DNA from: a bacterium
GTDB taxonomy: Bacteria; Bacteroidota; Bacteroidia; NS11-12g; UBA955
Length of the DNA stretch: 56,662 bases
Reading direction: 5' to 3'
Assembly: GCA_029945665.1 (NCBI GenBank)
Contig: JAQSCZ010000007.1
Span: 1-56,662 of the forward strand
The translations under genes and the position numbers were made by a program. The notes under the pieces are model-generated. The model ran no database searches. It saw nothing but the letters and a program-made list of their open reading frames with translations, and was not told the origin of the DNA. Positions 16,503-25,918 of the stretch are shown in pieces (the stretch's first letter is position 1; each line of letters begins with the position of its first letter).

Positions 16503-17219
16503 TTAAAAATTTGGAGTAAGGGTATATTTGCTATAAAAATCAAAGATTTCAGAGGCCGCTTCTTCAGCTGTATCTACTATTTTAAATAAGAAAACATCTT
16601 CGGGTGAAATATACTTATCATCTTCTAGCATTACTTTTTTAATCCATTCGACCAAGCCTGTCCAAAAAGAACTTCCTACTAGAATGATTGGAAACTTAGC
16701 TTGTTTATTTGTTTGCACTAAGGTTAAAGCTTCGAACAATTCATCGAGTGTGCCCAATCCACCAGGAAGCACTATAAAACCTTGCGCATATTTCATAAAC
16801 ATTACTTTGCGAACGAAGAAGTAATCAAAATTAACCAATTTATCGTAGTCGATGTATTGATTGGGATGTTGCTCGAAGGGTAGTTTGATATTCAAACCTA
16901 CAGATTTACCATTGGCTTCTTTGGCCCCTTTATTAGCCGCTTCCATAATTCCAGGACCACCGCCAGTTATTACACCATAACCAGCTTCGCCCAATTTAAA
17001 AGCGATATCAGTAGCTAATTGGTAGGCTGGATGTTCTGGTTTCGTGCGGGCACTACCGAATATACTAACACATGGTCCAATGCGGGCCATACTTTCCAAG
17101 CCATTTACAAATTCTGCCATGACTTTGAATACCATCCAAGAATTGGTACTTTGTATTTCAGGCCATTTTTTATTGGCAAATGCCTTTTTTATTTTTTCTT
17201 CGTCAGAGAGTGAGTTCAT
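16503..17219 (-). CDS. LOG/TIGR00730 family Rossmann-fold hydrolase
   Basis: 238 residues. The diagnostic motifs are GGGPGIMEAANKGA and PGGLGTLDEL, which form the nucleotide-binding and catalytic site of the LOG family (cytokinin riboside 5'-monophosphate phosphoribohydrolase), formerly misnamed lysine decarboxylase. In bacteria it probably hydrolyses nucleotide monophosphates to base and ribose phosphate. Its first 17 bases overlap the end of the symporter gene, which supports co-transcription and coupling. The family call is firm; physiological substrate unknown. Confidence 0.9.
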   Translation of the reverse strand: MNSLSDEEKIKKAFANKKWPEIQSTNSWMVFKVMAEFVNGLESMARIGPCVSIFGSARTKPEHPAYQLATDIAFKLGEAGYGVITGGGPGIMEAANKGAKEANGKSVGLNIKLPFEQHPNQYIDYDKLVNFDYFFVRKVMFMKYAQGFIVLPGGLGTLDELFEALTLVQTNKQAKFPIILVGSSFWTGLVEWIKKVMLEDDKYISPEDVFLFKIVDTAEEAASEIFDFYSKYTLTPNF

Positions 17220-18687
17220 TATCTTTATTCTTCAATAATAATAAAAATAAAAAGGTTAACAAACCATTCACCAAAATAATTTCATTTCCAAAATCATAAC
17301 CACCTAACCACTGCTGGTCATAAATATTAAGAAAATAGCAGAATAGCGGTGATATTAAGCAGATTAAGGGTATCCACTTGTCTGAAAATTTAATTTTTGT
17401 AAACAAGCCTGCTGCAAATAATCCGATCAATGGACCGTAGGTGTAGGTGGCCATTGTCAAAATTAATTTAATGGTTGACCGACTTTCAATAGCATATTTA
17501 AGAACAACAATTACCAACAAAAGGATAATTGCAAAACCAATATGAACAGCGTGGCGAATATTCTTTTGTTTTTTTTCTGAAAAGGTATTGCCATCGCCAA
17601 ATCGCAAAAAGTCGATGCAAAATGATGTAGTTAAAGTAGCCAAAACAGAATCGGCGCTACTGAACGTGGCGGCCGTTAATCCAATGATAAAAGCTAAAGC
17701 AGTGAGTGTACCAAAATGACCCAATGCAAGGGTAGGAAACACATTATCTGTAAGAACTTTACCGCCTGCATCTGTTGCCAATACTATAGACTTTGTATCT
17801 GCATATTGATATAACAAGGCCCCTAATGACACAAATAAAGTACTTATAATTAACATTACTACACTAAACCAAAGCATGTTTTTTTGCGCATCCTTTAATG
17901 ATTTTAAACTTAAATTCTTTTGCATCATGTTTTGGTCGAGCCCTGTCATAGCAACGGTAAACAAAGCCCCACTTACAACATCCTTTAACCAATAATTTCC
18001 CTTTAACCAATCTGTTTCAATCATTTTACTGTATTTACTACTCGTCATATTTGTATAAACTTCGACTATGTTAAAATCGAGTTGTGTAGCTATTGCCACA
18101 ACAGATAATACCACACCCAAAATTAAAAACAATGATTGAAAAGCATCTGTATAAACCAAGGTTTTGATTCCGCCTTTATAGGTATATAACAACATCAGTC
18201 CGATAAAAATAAATGCGGTTAACGCAAATGGAATATGGTATTGTTCGAATACGAATAATTGCATAACACCGATGGCCAACATCAATCGTCCGCCTGCACC
18301 TAGTAAACGAGAAATGAGAAAAAAGAAGGCACCGGTTTTTTGAGCATTCTTGCCAAATCTTTGCTGCAAGTAGCTATATATTGATATTAAATTGAGTCGG
18401 TAGTACAGCGGTAATAATAAATAAACAATGATAAAATAACCAAGAAAATAACCAAATACAACTTGTAAATAGGTTAGGGATTGATTGAGCACCGCACCAG
18501 GAACGGATATATAAGTAACACCACTGAGAGAATCGCTTAACATACCAAAAGCCACCAGATACCAAGGAGATTGCTTGTTGCCTATAAAATAAGAACTACT
18601 ATCGGCCTTCTTTGCAGTTATTCTACTTATAATTATGAGGGCGGCAAAATAGAGAACTATAACGGTGAAAAATAAAACTGGTGACAT
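17203..18687 (-). CDS. Sodium:solute symporter (SSS family)
   Basis: 494 residues from the ATG at 18685-18687, which places the first membrane helix (SPVLFFTVIVLYFAALIII) at the N-terminus; an in-frame extension to 18753 adds an implausible polar leader. About 13 membrane helices are visible. SSS signatures include SGVTYISVPGAVL in TM2 and GLTAATFSSADSVLATLTTS in the sodium-binding helix. The solute is not identifiable. It is first in a unit of symporter, LOG hydrolase and two transglutaminase-like proteins. Confidence 0.9.
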   Translation of the reverse strand: MSPVLFFTVIVLYFAALIIISRITAKKADSSSYFIGNKQSPWYLVAFGMLSDSLSGVTYISVPGAVLNQSLTYLQVVFGYFLGYFIIVYLLLPLYYRLNLISIYSYLQQRFGKNAQKTGAFFFLISRLLGAGGRLMLAIGVMQLFVFEQYHIPFALTAFIFIGLMLLYTYKGGIKTLVYTDAFQSLFLILGVVLSVVAIATQLDFNIVEVYTNMTSSKYSKMIETDWLKGNYWLKDVVSGALFTVAMTGLDQNMMQKNLSLKSLKDAQKNMLWFSVVMLIISTLFVSLGALLYQYADTKSIVLATDAGGKVLTDNVFPTLALGHFGTLTALAFIIGLTAATFSSADSVLATLTTSFCIDFLRFGDGNTFSEKKQKNIRHAVHIGFAIILLLVIVVLKYAIESRSTIKLILTMATYTYGPLIGLFAAGLFTKIKFSDKWIPLICLISPLFCYFLNIYDQQWLGGYDFGNEIILVNGLLTFLFLLLLKNKDNELTL

Positions 18688-18789
18688 ACTGCCTTCAAAT
18701 AAAACAATTTTTATGCAAATTAACACCTCACTCAAAATAAGTTTGCATCCCACACACCTAAATAATTTGTTTATATTTGTTGGTACATT

Positions 18790-19383
18790 TTGAGTAATAA
18801 ATTGAAATACATCTGTTTACTTATAGTATTAACATCCGTTAATGTTTCGGCTCACGACACTTTAAAAGTTTTATTTGTTTATGGCTCAAAACCGCTTGTG
18901 AAGGGCGAATCAAGGAGTTTTGGCGGCATCCATGGAGGCCATGTCAGTTTAAAATACAAAACGGCATTTGCTAGTTTTGTTCATGAAGGAAAACTGCATT
19001 TATTCCCTAAAAAAAAGGCCTTACATTCTAAATTCATTGTGGAGAAAGATAGGGATTTTAGAGAGGACACCTCGATAAGTCGCTATGTAATAATTAGCAT
19101 CCCAATCAATGATATGCAATCGAAGATACTTGATTCAATTCTAACCCAACGTTTAAAAAACCCCAGTTATGATTATGCTTTTTTAGGATTTAGATGTGCC
19201 TCATCTGCCTATGAAGTATTATCTTCAGCAGGCATATTTAAACATTATTCCTATTCACGAATAAAGTTTAAATTTTTTTACCCCAAACGCTTGCGCAAAT
19301 ATTTATTAAGAGAGGCCAAGAAAAACCAATGGCCCTTATTTTGGCGTTCTGGTATAAAAAGCAGAAAGTGGGAAAAGGATTAA
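18790..19383 (+). CDS. Secreted protein with His...Cys layout, tandem copy 1
   Basis: 197 residues starting with TTG; a second TTG at 18802 would give MKYICLLIVLTSVNVSA as signal peptide and is equally likely. The mature protein contains GGIHGGHVS (His48, His51), YDYAFLGFRCAS (Cys136) followed by AYEVLSSAGI, and a basic C-terminus ending KSRKWE. The order His before Cys, with a small helix after the Cys, resembles circularly permuted NlpC/P60 or LRAT-like papain folds; this is inference from motif order. It is closely related to the next gene. A TATATTTG -7 element at 18772-18779 lies upstream. Confidence 0.7.
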   Translation: MSNKLKYICLLIVLTSVNVSAHDTLKVLFVYGSKPLVKGESRSFGGIHGGHVSLKYKTAFASFVHEGKLHLFPKKKALHSKFIVEKDRDFREDTSISRYVIISIPINDMQSKILDSILTQRLKNPSYDYAFLGFRCASSAYEVLSSAGIFKHYSYSRIKFKFFYPKRLRKYLLREAKKNQWPLFWRSGIKSRKWEKD

Positions 19384-19450
19384 AGCAATAATTTTAGGAA
19401 CAAACTAATTTCCCAACGTTTACCTTCATACTATATAAGGTATAAAAGGT

Positions 19451-20035
19451 ATGCTAAAAATAAATTTCACATTCCTAATGATGTGGTGTAGCATCATGCA
19501 TGCCCAGGATACGCTACAAATCCTCTTCTCTTATGGTTCGAAACCCAATACCAAAGCTGAATCCAAATGGTTTGGCGGCATACATGGAGGTCATGTTAGC
19601 ATTAGTTATAAGGGCGGATATGCTAGCTTTGTGCCGGCAGGAGGTTTTCATATATTCTCGCACAATAAAAATAAAAAATCTGTATTTGCAAGAGAAGAAG
19701 CTAATAATTTCATTTTCGATACAGCTAATTCGCGCTATTTAATTTTATACATTCCTGTAGATAAAAGGCAGTCAAACAAAGTTGATTCTATTATAAGTCA
19801 ACGCATCGTTGAAGCACCTTACGATTATGCTTTCTTTGGCATGCGTTGTGCTTCTGCTGCCTATGAGGTATTATCAGGTGCTGGTATCTATCCTAAGTAT
19901 AGTTTGAGAAAGATGAGCATAAAATATTTCTATCCTAAATTATTGCGCAAAGAAATATATAAAGAGGTGAGAGCGCATTCATGGAAATATTTTTATAGGG
20001 CTGGGCGAAAAAGCCGAAAATGGGAAAGCGATTAA
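19451..20035 (+). CDS. Secreted protein with His...Cys layout, tandem copy 2
   Basis: 194 residues, paralogue of the gene 67 bp upstream; the conserved blocks are YGSKP, GGIHGGHVSISY (His45, His48), YDYAFFGMRCASAAYEVLS (Cys133) and RKSRKWESD. The signal peptide ends at MHAQ. The divergence between the copies, with the His and Cys motifs kept, suggests both remain functional. A permuted papain-like peptidase or amidase is the best guess, but no assignment is secure. A bidirectional terminator follows directly. Confidence 0.7.
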   Translation: MLKINFTFLMMWCSIMHAQDTLQILFSYGSKPNTKAESKWFGGIHGGHVSISYKGGYASFVPAGGFHIFSHNKNKKSVFAREEANNFIFDTANSRYLILYIPVDKRQSNKVDSIISQRIVEAPYDYAFFGMRCASAAYEVLSGAGIYPKYSLRKMSIKYFYPKLLRKEIYKEVRAHSWKYFYRAGRKSRKWESD

Positions 20036-20036
20036 A

Positions 20037-20071
20037 CAAAAAAGGGAACTGAAAATTCAGTTCCCTTTTTT
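20037..20071. terminator. Bidirectional intrinsic terminator
   Basis: A perfect stem GGGAACTGAA / TTCAGTTCCC flanked by A-run and T-run, so it works in both directions, ending the tandem secreted-protein genes (+) and metK (-). Confidence 0.93.
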
Positions 20072-20087
20072 GATATATTTTAAAAAT

Positions 20088-21341
20088 TTATTTCAACTTG
20101 AAAGCTTTTTTTACTTTATCAGTATAATCCAATTTCTCCCAAGTAAACAATTCTACTTTAACTTTCTTTTCCTTGCCATCTGGCGTAAAAAATGATTTCG
20201 TAACTGTTTCATTTTTTCTACCCATGTGCCCGTATGCTGCTGTTTCGCTATATATAGGATTTCTTAATTTCAAGCGTTGTTCAATAAAATAAGGACGCAT
20301 ATCAAATACCCCTTCAACAATTTTACTAATTTCACCATCACTCATCTTAACATTTGAAGTACCATAAGTATTCACATTGATACTAGTAGGTTGAGCAACA
20401 CCAATGGCATAACTTACTTGAACTAAAACTTCTTTACATAAACCAGCTGCCACCAAATTTTTTGCAATGTGACGCGTCGCATAAGCAGCACTTCTATCCA
20501 CTTTACTAGGGTCTTTACCACTAAAAGCACCACCGCCGTGTGCCCCTTTTCCGCCATATGTATCAACAATAATTTTCCTACCTGTTAATCCAGTATCACC
20601 GTGTGGTCCACCAATTACAAATTTACCGGTAGGGTTAATGTGGTACTTGATTTTTGCATTGAATAAACTTTTATACTGTGGGTATTTTGTTTTAATTCTT
20701 GGAATCAAAATATCGATAATATCCTTTTTTATTTTCGCAAGCATCTTCGCTTCGGTATCAAAATCATCGTGTTGAGTAGAAACAACAATGGCATCAATTC
20801 TTATCGGTTCATTTTTATCACTATATTCGAGTGTTACTTGACTTTTAGCATCTGGTCTCAAATATTTTATAGCTTTATTTTCTCTTCTCAAGGCAGCCAA
20901 CTCAATAAGAATTGTATGTGCAAGGTCTAGTGCCAATGGCATATAATTATCGGTTTCGTTGGTCGCATAACCAAACATCATTCCTTGGTCGCCAGCGCCT
21001 TGCTCTTCTTTTTTCTTTCTATCTACCCCTTGGTTAATATCTGCACTTTGTTCGTGAATGGCGGATAAAACACCACAAGAGTTCGCTTCAAACATATATT
21101 CGCTTTTGGTGTAACCAATTTTTTTAATCACATCTCTAGCGATTGTTTGTACATCAAGGTATGCTTTTGATTTTACTTCACCGGCTAATATTACTTGACC
21201 GGTAGTTACCAATGTTTCGCAAGCTACCTTACTTTGTGGATCGAAGGCTAAAAAATTATCAATGAGTGCATCACTAATTTGGTCGGCAACTTTATCAGGA
21301 TGTCCTTCAGAAACAGATTCAGATGTAAATAAATAAGGCAT
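20088..21341 (-). CDS. metK: S-adenosylmethionine synthase
   Basis: 417 residues. All MetK signatures are present: [18 protein letters not shown] at the N-terminus with the ATP-binding His, [30 protein letters not shown], and [19 protein letters not shown]. The enzyme makes SAM from ATP and methionine in the cytosol. It is transcribed alone from a perfect promoter with a leader of about 15 bases, which leaves no room for a SAM riboswitch. Ends at a bidirectional terminator. Confidence 0.98.
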   Translation of the reverse strand: MPYLFTSESVSEGHPDKVADQISDALIDNFLAFDPQSKVACETLVTTGQVILAGEVKSKAYLDVQTIARDVIKKIGYTKSEYMFEANSCGVLSAIHEQSADINQGVDRKKKEEQGAGDQGMMFGYATNETDNYMPLALDLAHTILIELAALRRENKAIKYLRPDAKSQVTLEYSDKNEPIRIDAIVVSTQHDDFDTEAKMLAKIKKDIIDILIPRIKTKYPQYKSLFNAKIKYHINPTGKFVIGGPHGDTGLTGRKIIVDTYGGKGAHGGGAFSGKDPSKVDRSAAYATRHIAKNLVAAGLCKEVLVQVSYAIGVAQPTSINVNTYGTSNVKMSDGEISKIVEGVFDMRPYFIEQRLKLRNPIYSETAAYGHMGRKNETVTKSFFTPDGKEKKVKVELFTWEKLDYTDKVKKAFKLK

Positions 21342-21360
21342 TGTATTTTAAAAATTTGTG

Positions 21361-21391
21361 CAAAAGTAAGTGATAAATATGTGTCTGCAAA
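21361..21391 (-). promoter_or_regulatory. metK promoter
   Basis: On the minus strand TTTG (21388-21391), 19 bases, TACTTTTG (21361-21368), an exact consensus promoter. Transcription should start near 21357, about 15 bases before the metK ATG. Confidence 0.85.
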
Positions 21392-21536
21392 CAGTTTGTA
21401 TTATTTGTTGATATATGGCAATATATAACCTTCATAAAGGCTGAATATCGATATTTTTCTTTAGAACTTAGGATATAACAACAAACTAAATCTGTCCAAT
21501 TTAAACCCCCATTTTTAAATCTTGTTTATAAAATAC

Positions 21537-21567
21537 TTTTAAGTTCCCTAATTATTATTTACTTTTG
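21537..21567 (+). promoter_or_regulatory. Probable promoter of the DUF1800-DUF1501 pair
   Basis: TTTT (21537-21540), 19 bases, TACTTTTG (21560-21567); the -33 box has one mismatch. The leader would be about 52 bases. No riboswitch-like structure is visible. Confidence 0.55.
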
Positions 21568-21622
21568 ATAAGTATACAACCAAATTTTACTAACACCGTC
21601 TAAATTACATTTAAAATCAATT

Positions 21623-23308
21623 ATGCAAAGAAGAGAATTTCTTACAAAAACCTTAGCAGATAAAATACCTGTTAAGGATCCTGTGCTCGGGCTTCAAAAT
21701 CAAAAACTACCAGACCATCTCGATTTAGGCGTTGCATCAATTGCTCCATTTACGGGTAGTTGGGGAAGAGCTGAAGTCATTCATTTATTGAGAAGAACAC
21801 TTTTTGGCTTCAACAAAGCAGACGTTGATTTCTTCGCAGCGATGAACATGAACGATGCTGTGGATTATATAATGAATACGCCTGTCAACCCACCTCTCCC
21901 ACCATTAAATGGGTATAATACAATCCAGCTTTCCGACCCTAATATTAATGCTGGAACAACTTGGGTAAACGGCCCAGATGACAATCAATTTACTTCACAA
22001 AGAAGAAACTCACTTTATAGCTGGTGGATGCAGCAAATTCTTAATCCAGATAGAAACATTCGAGAAAAAATGAACATGTTTTGGCACAATCATTTTTCTA
22101 CCGAGGTTGAAAATGTTGGCAGTCCAATAATTGCATATAATCACCATAAATTATTGCGAGACAATTGTTTAGGAAATTTTAGATCTTTTATAAAAAGTAT
22201 TACCACTGATCCTGCAATGCTAGTTTATCTGAATGGAAATGTGAATACTAAAACTGCTCCAGATGAAAACTACGCCAGAGAACTTATGGAACTCTTCACT
22301 TTGGGTAAAGGAGCTGACAGTCAGTACACTGAAGATGATGTTAAAAATGCTGCAAAAGTATTAACAGGATGGCGCATTAACAACAGCACTTACACGTCCT
22401 TTTTCAATGCAACAAATCATGAAACATCCAATAAAACATTCTCATCCTTTTTCAATAGCACTATAATTACCGGCCAGTCTGGTGCCAATGGCGCTTTAGA
22501 AACAGATGATTTATTGGATATGATATTTAGCAAAAGCGATGTTGTAGCCAGATTCATTGTAAGGAAACTATACCGTTACTTTGTTTATTATGTTGTTGAT
22601 TCCAATATCGAAACCAATATAATCATTCCATTGGCAGATGATTTCAAAACAAATTGGGATATTAAACCAGTGGTAACAGCCTTATTGAAAAGTCAGCATT
22701 TCTTTGATGCGAACAATATGGGCTGCAATATTAAAAACCCTATTGAAGTTATTTCAACTTGTTCAAAGGCTTTTAATATACAGTATCCGAATAGCCCTGT
22801 AGAAGACCAGTACCAAGCTTGGTATGCGATGTTTACATTAGGGGCATACGCTGGCATGACTATTGGCAATCCACCCAATGTTTCCGGATGGCCTGCTTAT
22901 TATCAAACCCCACAGTTTACTGAAACTTGGTTAAACTCAGACACTCTGCCTAAACGGATATTTATTACGGTAGCTTTAATGGCCGTTGGCTATGAATACA
23001 AAACCGGTAAAAAATTGCAAGCTGACGTCATTGCTTTTGCTCAGCAATTTACCAATCCAGAAGATCCAACAAAATTAATACAAGATACGATTGATTTATT
23101 GTTGCCAATTGATTTGTCTGCGACTTCAAAGACAACCTTAAAACAAAGCACTTTACTTTTTGGCCAAACCTCAGACTACTATTGGACCACAGCGTGGAAC
23201 GACTATATTGCGGCACCAACTGATGCAACAAAAAAAGGCACAGTTACGACAGGCCTTCAGCTCATGTTAAAATACCTTTTGGATTTAGCTGAAAACCAAT
23301 TATCATAA
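21623..23308 (+). CDS. DUF1800 family protein
   Basis: 561 residues, full length. Recognisable DUF1800 features are HLLRRTLFGF near residue 55, MNMFWHNHFSTE, NYARELMELFTLG and NPPNVSGWP. The N-terminus MQRREFLTK is Tat-like in form but lacks a clear hydrophobic segment. DUF1800 genes are usually followed by DUF1501 genes, as here (38 bp downstream); the pair is found in Bacteroidota, Planctomycetota and Proteobacteria without an agreed function. The mature protein has no type IX sorting domain, unlike its partner. Confidence 0.9.
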   Translation: MQRREFLTKTLADKIPVKDPVLGLQNQKLPDHLDLGVASIAPFTGSWGRAEVIHLLRRTLFGFNKADVDFFAAMNMNDAVDYIMNTPVNPPLPPLNGYNTIQLSDPNINAGTTWVNGPDDNQFTSQRRNSLYSWWMQQILNPDRNIREKMNMFWHNHFSTEVENVGSPIIAYNHHKLLRDNCLGNFRSFIKSITTDPAMLVYLNGNVNTKTAPDENYARELMELFTLGKGADSQYTEDDVKNAAKVLTGWRINNSTYTSFFNATNHETSNKTFSSFFNSTIITGQSGANGALETDDLLDMIFSKSDVVARFIVRKLYRYFVYYVVDSNIETNIIIPLADDFKTNWDIKPVVTALLKSQHFFDANNMGCNIKNPIEVISTCSKAFNIQYPNSPVEDQYQAWYAMFTLGAYAGMTIGNPPNVSGWPAYYQTPQFTETWLNSDTLPKRIFITVALMAVGYEYKTGKKLQADVIAFAQQFTNPEDPTKLIQDTIDLLLPIDLSATSKTTLKQSTLLFGQTSDYYWTTAWNDYIAAPTDATKKGTVTTGLQLMLKYLLDLAENQLS

Positions 23309-23346
23309 TTTTATTCAAAAAAACAAATTCCAAACCTATACTTAAA

Positions 23347-24921
23347 ATGAAAAGGAAAGATTTTTTAAAGAAAGCGTTACCTGCTGCTGCAGTTCCATTT
23401 TTAATAAATGGTATCAGCATAAAATCAATGGCTTCTACCCCCATGTTGGAAGCTATTAAGCGCGCTTCTCTCAAAAATGGGAGAGTTTTTGTATTAATTC
23501 AACTGAGCGGTGGCAATGATGGACTGAATACTATTATACCTGTGGACCAATACTCGAACCTAAGTGCTGCTCGAAGTAATATATTAATTCAACAAAGTAA
23601 AGTTTTAGCCCTCAATGGGAACAGTGCAACTGGCATGCACCCCTCAATGACAGGCTTACGCGGCATGTATGATAGCGGCAAAGTGAGTATTATTCAAAGC
23701 GTAGGGTATCCCAATCCAAATTTCTCGCATTTTAGAGCCACAGATATATGGCACAGTGCAAGTGATAGCAATCAATATGTTGGCAGTGGATGGGGAGGAA
23801 GATACCTTGAGGATTTATACATTGGTTTCCCAACTGGCTACCCAAATACAAACGACCCTGACCCATTGGCTATATCAATTGGATATTCGGTCTCAACTGC
23901 ATTGATGGGACCCTCCACAAGTACCGGTATAGCCATAAGCAATCCTACTTCATTTTATCAATTGGTAACTGGCACGGTAGACCCTGCGCCAAATACTCCT
24001 GCCGGCCATGAATTAACTTATGTCCGCCTTGTTTTACAACAAACCCAATCCTACAATGATACCGTCAAAGCTGCGGCATTGGCAGCCACTAACAAGGCAA
24101 CTTATCCTACCCGAAACAGCCTAGGCGATCAACTTAAAATTGTGGCTAACCTAATAGCTGGAGGCTTACAAACCCCTATTTACACCGTTAACATTGGTGG
24201 ATTCGACACACATTCATCTCAAGTAAGTTCGGCTGGAAGCACGGAAACGGGCAACCATGCGGACTTATGGAAAAAAGTTTCAGATGCCATTGCGGCTTTC
24301 CAATCGGATTGCGAACAATTGGGCATTGCCGATAGAGTAGCAGGTATGACTTATAGTGAATTTGGGCGACGCATAAAAAGCAATGCGAGTTTAGGCACCG
24401 ACCATGGTGCGGCTGCGCCAGTTATTGTATTCGGAAAAAATGTTAATCCGGGGATCATTGGAGCTAACCCTACAATTCCTTCTTCTGTAACAGTGAATGA
24501 CAATGTACCAATGCAATACGACTTTAGGCAAGTTTACGCTGCTGTATTAGAAGATTGGTTTCAGGCAAGCGTTAGTAAAACAGATTCAGATTTATTGTTT
24601 AAGCATTTCGATACTTTGGCCATTTTTAAATCAACTTTAGCTGTTAAAAAAGCACAAAATAGTAGCAGTATTATTTTGATGCAAAACTATCCGAATCCAT
24701 TTAAAGATTATACCAATATTGAATTTGTAAGTCCTGGTGGACATGTGGAATTGCGCTTGTTCGATAACCAAGGGCGCATGTTAAAAACATTAATTGATGG
24801 CAATGTTTCTAAAGGAAGTTACACCGAAGTATTAGATGGCACCAATTTGCCTGCAGGTAATTACTATTATCAATTGATTACCGCAACAGGACAAGTAGGA
24901 AGACATTTGGTAAAATTATAA
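23347..24921 (+). CDS. DUF1501 family protein with type IX (type A) sorting domain
   Basis: 524 residues. The N-terminus MKRKDFLKKALPAAAVPFL is a Tat-like signal (KRKDFL plus hydrophobic stretch). The body is the sulfatase/alkaline-phosphatase-like DUF1501 fold, with LIQLSGGNDGLNT, NPNFSHFRATDIWHSA, GGFDTHSSQ and GTDHGAAAP supplying likely metal ligands. The last 80 residues (QNYPNPF, LRLFDNQGRML, LPAGNYYYQL, GRHLVKL) are a type A T9SS C-terminal domain, so the protein should be secreted and attached to the cell surface. Exporting a Tat-like precursor through T9SS is unusual but cannot be proved here. Confidence 0.92.
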   Translation: MKRKDFLKKALPAAAVPFLINGISIKSMASTPMLEAIKRASLKNGRVFVLIQLSGGNDGLNTIIPVDQYSNLSAARSNILIQQSKVLALNGNSATGMHPSMTGLRGMYDSGKVSIIQSVGYPNPNFSHFRATDIWHSASDSNQYVGSGWGGRYLEDLYIGFPTGYPNTNDPDPLAISIGYSVSTALMGPSTSTGIAISNPTSFYQLVTGTVDPAPNTPAGHELTYVRLVLQQTQSYNDTVKAAALAATNKATYPTRNSLGDQLKIVANLIAGGLQTPIYTVNIGGFDTHSSQVSSAGSTETGNHADLWKKVSDAIAAFQSDCEQLGIADRVAGMTYSEFGRRIKSNASLGTDHGAAAPVIVFGKNVNPGIIGANPTIPSSVTVNDNVPMQYDFRQVYAAVLEDWFQASVSKTDSDLLFKHFDTLAIFKSTLAVKKAQNSSSIILMQNYPNPFKDYTNIEFVSPGGHVELRLFDNQGRMLKTLIDGNVSKGSYTEVLDGTNLPAGNYYYQLITATGQVGRHLVKL

Positions 24922-24931
24922 TTGCAATTTA

Positions 24932-25918
24932 TTACTCATGAAAGACTTTATTAAAGTTAAGGTCATTCATACATTTAAAATGCCCTTTGGGGCATTTATT
25001 ATATCCAATTTTGCTACAAGGGCGACATTTCAAATTATCTACTTGAAGTATGATTGATTTAGGATTCTCGGGTATTTCATCATACACACTATTCAATCCA
25101 TTTTCGGTGTAATAAGGAGTCATTCCAAAACCCGGAATGGTATTGCCCCAAATAGACCAAATAGATTTATTCAAAGCTGCCGCGATATGCATCATCCCAG
25201 TATCATGCGTTATCACTTGAGCCGCACCACGCATTAACAAAGCGCTTTGCTGAATGCTTAATTGCCCACAAAGATTGATGGCATGCCTACATTCCAAATG
25301 CAATGCCTCGCCTGCATCCACATCCTCCTTCCCTCCTATCAAAAACACCGTTGAATCAATTTTCATTAATAATTCAACTTGTTTAGGTAAGGGTAATTTT
25401 TTAGTATTGTGTTGTCCTCCTATTGCATATACAAAATAATGTTCAGGCATTTTAATACCGTCCAAATTTGTTGCGGCATCAATAAAAAAATCCAAGCCTC
25501 TGCTGTCGTTTAAGACACCTAAAGGCTCTACTGTTTCTAAATAACGATCGACAATGTGCGTATAAGGTAGAATATCAATTTTAAAAAAAGTTTTTAACCA
25601 TTTTTCGAAATTAATTTTATTAAAAGTGTATCGTTGGATGCGCAATTCAAAGGTCAGTAAAAAAGTCCTTAGGTTGTGATGCAGGTCGATAATTAAATCA
25701 AAATTCTCTTCCTTTAATTCATTTACGAAAGCCTTTTTGTCTTCGCCTAAACCATGTATTTTATCAATGTATGGATTGTTATTCAATAATCCAACAAAGG
25801 CATTCTTAGTAGCAAAATGAACCTGAACATTGGGCACCTGTTTCTTCACACATCTTATTACAGGTGTGGTTAGAATAATATCACCAATGCTGCTAAATCT
25901 AAGAATTAAAATTTTCAT
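24932..25918 (-). CDS. Glycosyltransferase family 9 (heptosyltransferase-like)
   Basis: 328 residues. The N-terminus MKILILRFSSIGDIILTTPV and the C-terminal nucleotide-sugar motif (DTGMMHIAAALNKSIWSIWG) are diagnostic of GT9, the ADP-heptose:LPS transferase family. It probably adds a sugar to the lipopolysaccharide core. Its cysteine-rich C-terminus (CRPCSKIGYNKCPKGHFKC) occurs in several GT9 proteins of Bacteroidota. Its ATG overlaps the polX stop (ATGA), so it is coupled to the gene upstream. The donor and acceptor sugars are not determinable. Confidence 0.9.
   Translation of the reverse strand: MKILILRFSSIGDIILTTPVIRCVKKQVPNVQVHFATKNAFVGLLNNNPYIDKIHGLGEDKKAFVNELKEENFDLIIDLHHNLRTFLLTFELRIQRYTFNKINFEKWLKTFFKIDILPYTHIVDRYLETVEPLGVLNDSRGLDFFIDAATNLDGIKMPEHYFVYAIGGQHNTKKLPLPKQVELLMKIDSTVFLIGGKEDVDAGEALHLECRHAINLCGQLSIQQSALLMRGAAQVITHDTGMMHIAAALNKSIWSIWGNTIPGFGMTPYYTENGLNSVYDEIPENPKSIILQVDNLKCRPCSKIGYNKCPKGHFKCMNDLNFNKVFHE

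Noticed and set aside
21342-21622. SAM riboswitch in front of metK
   Set aside because: The consensus promoter leaves a leader of only about 15 bases, too short for any known SAM riboswitch.
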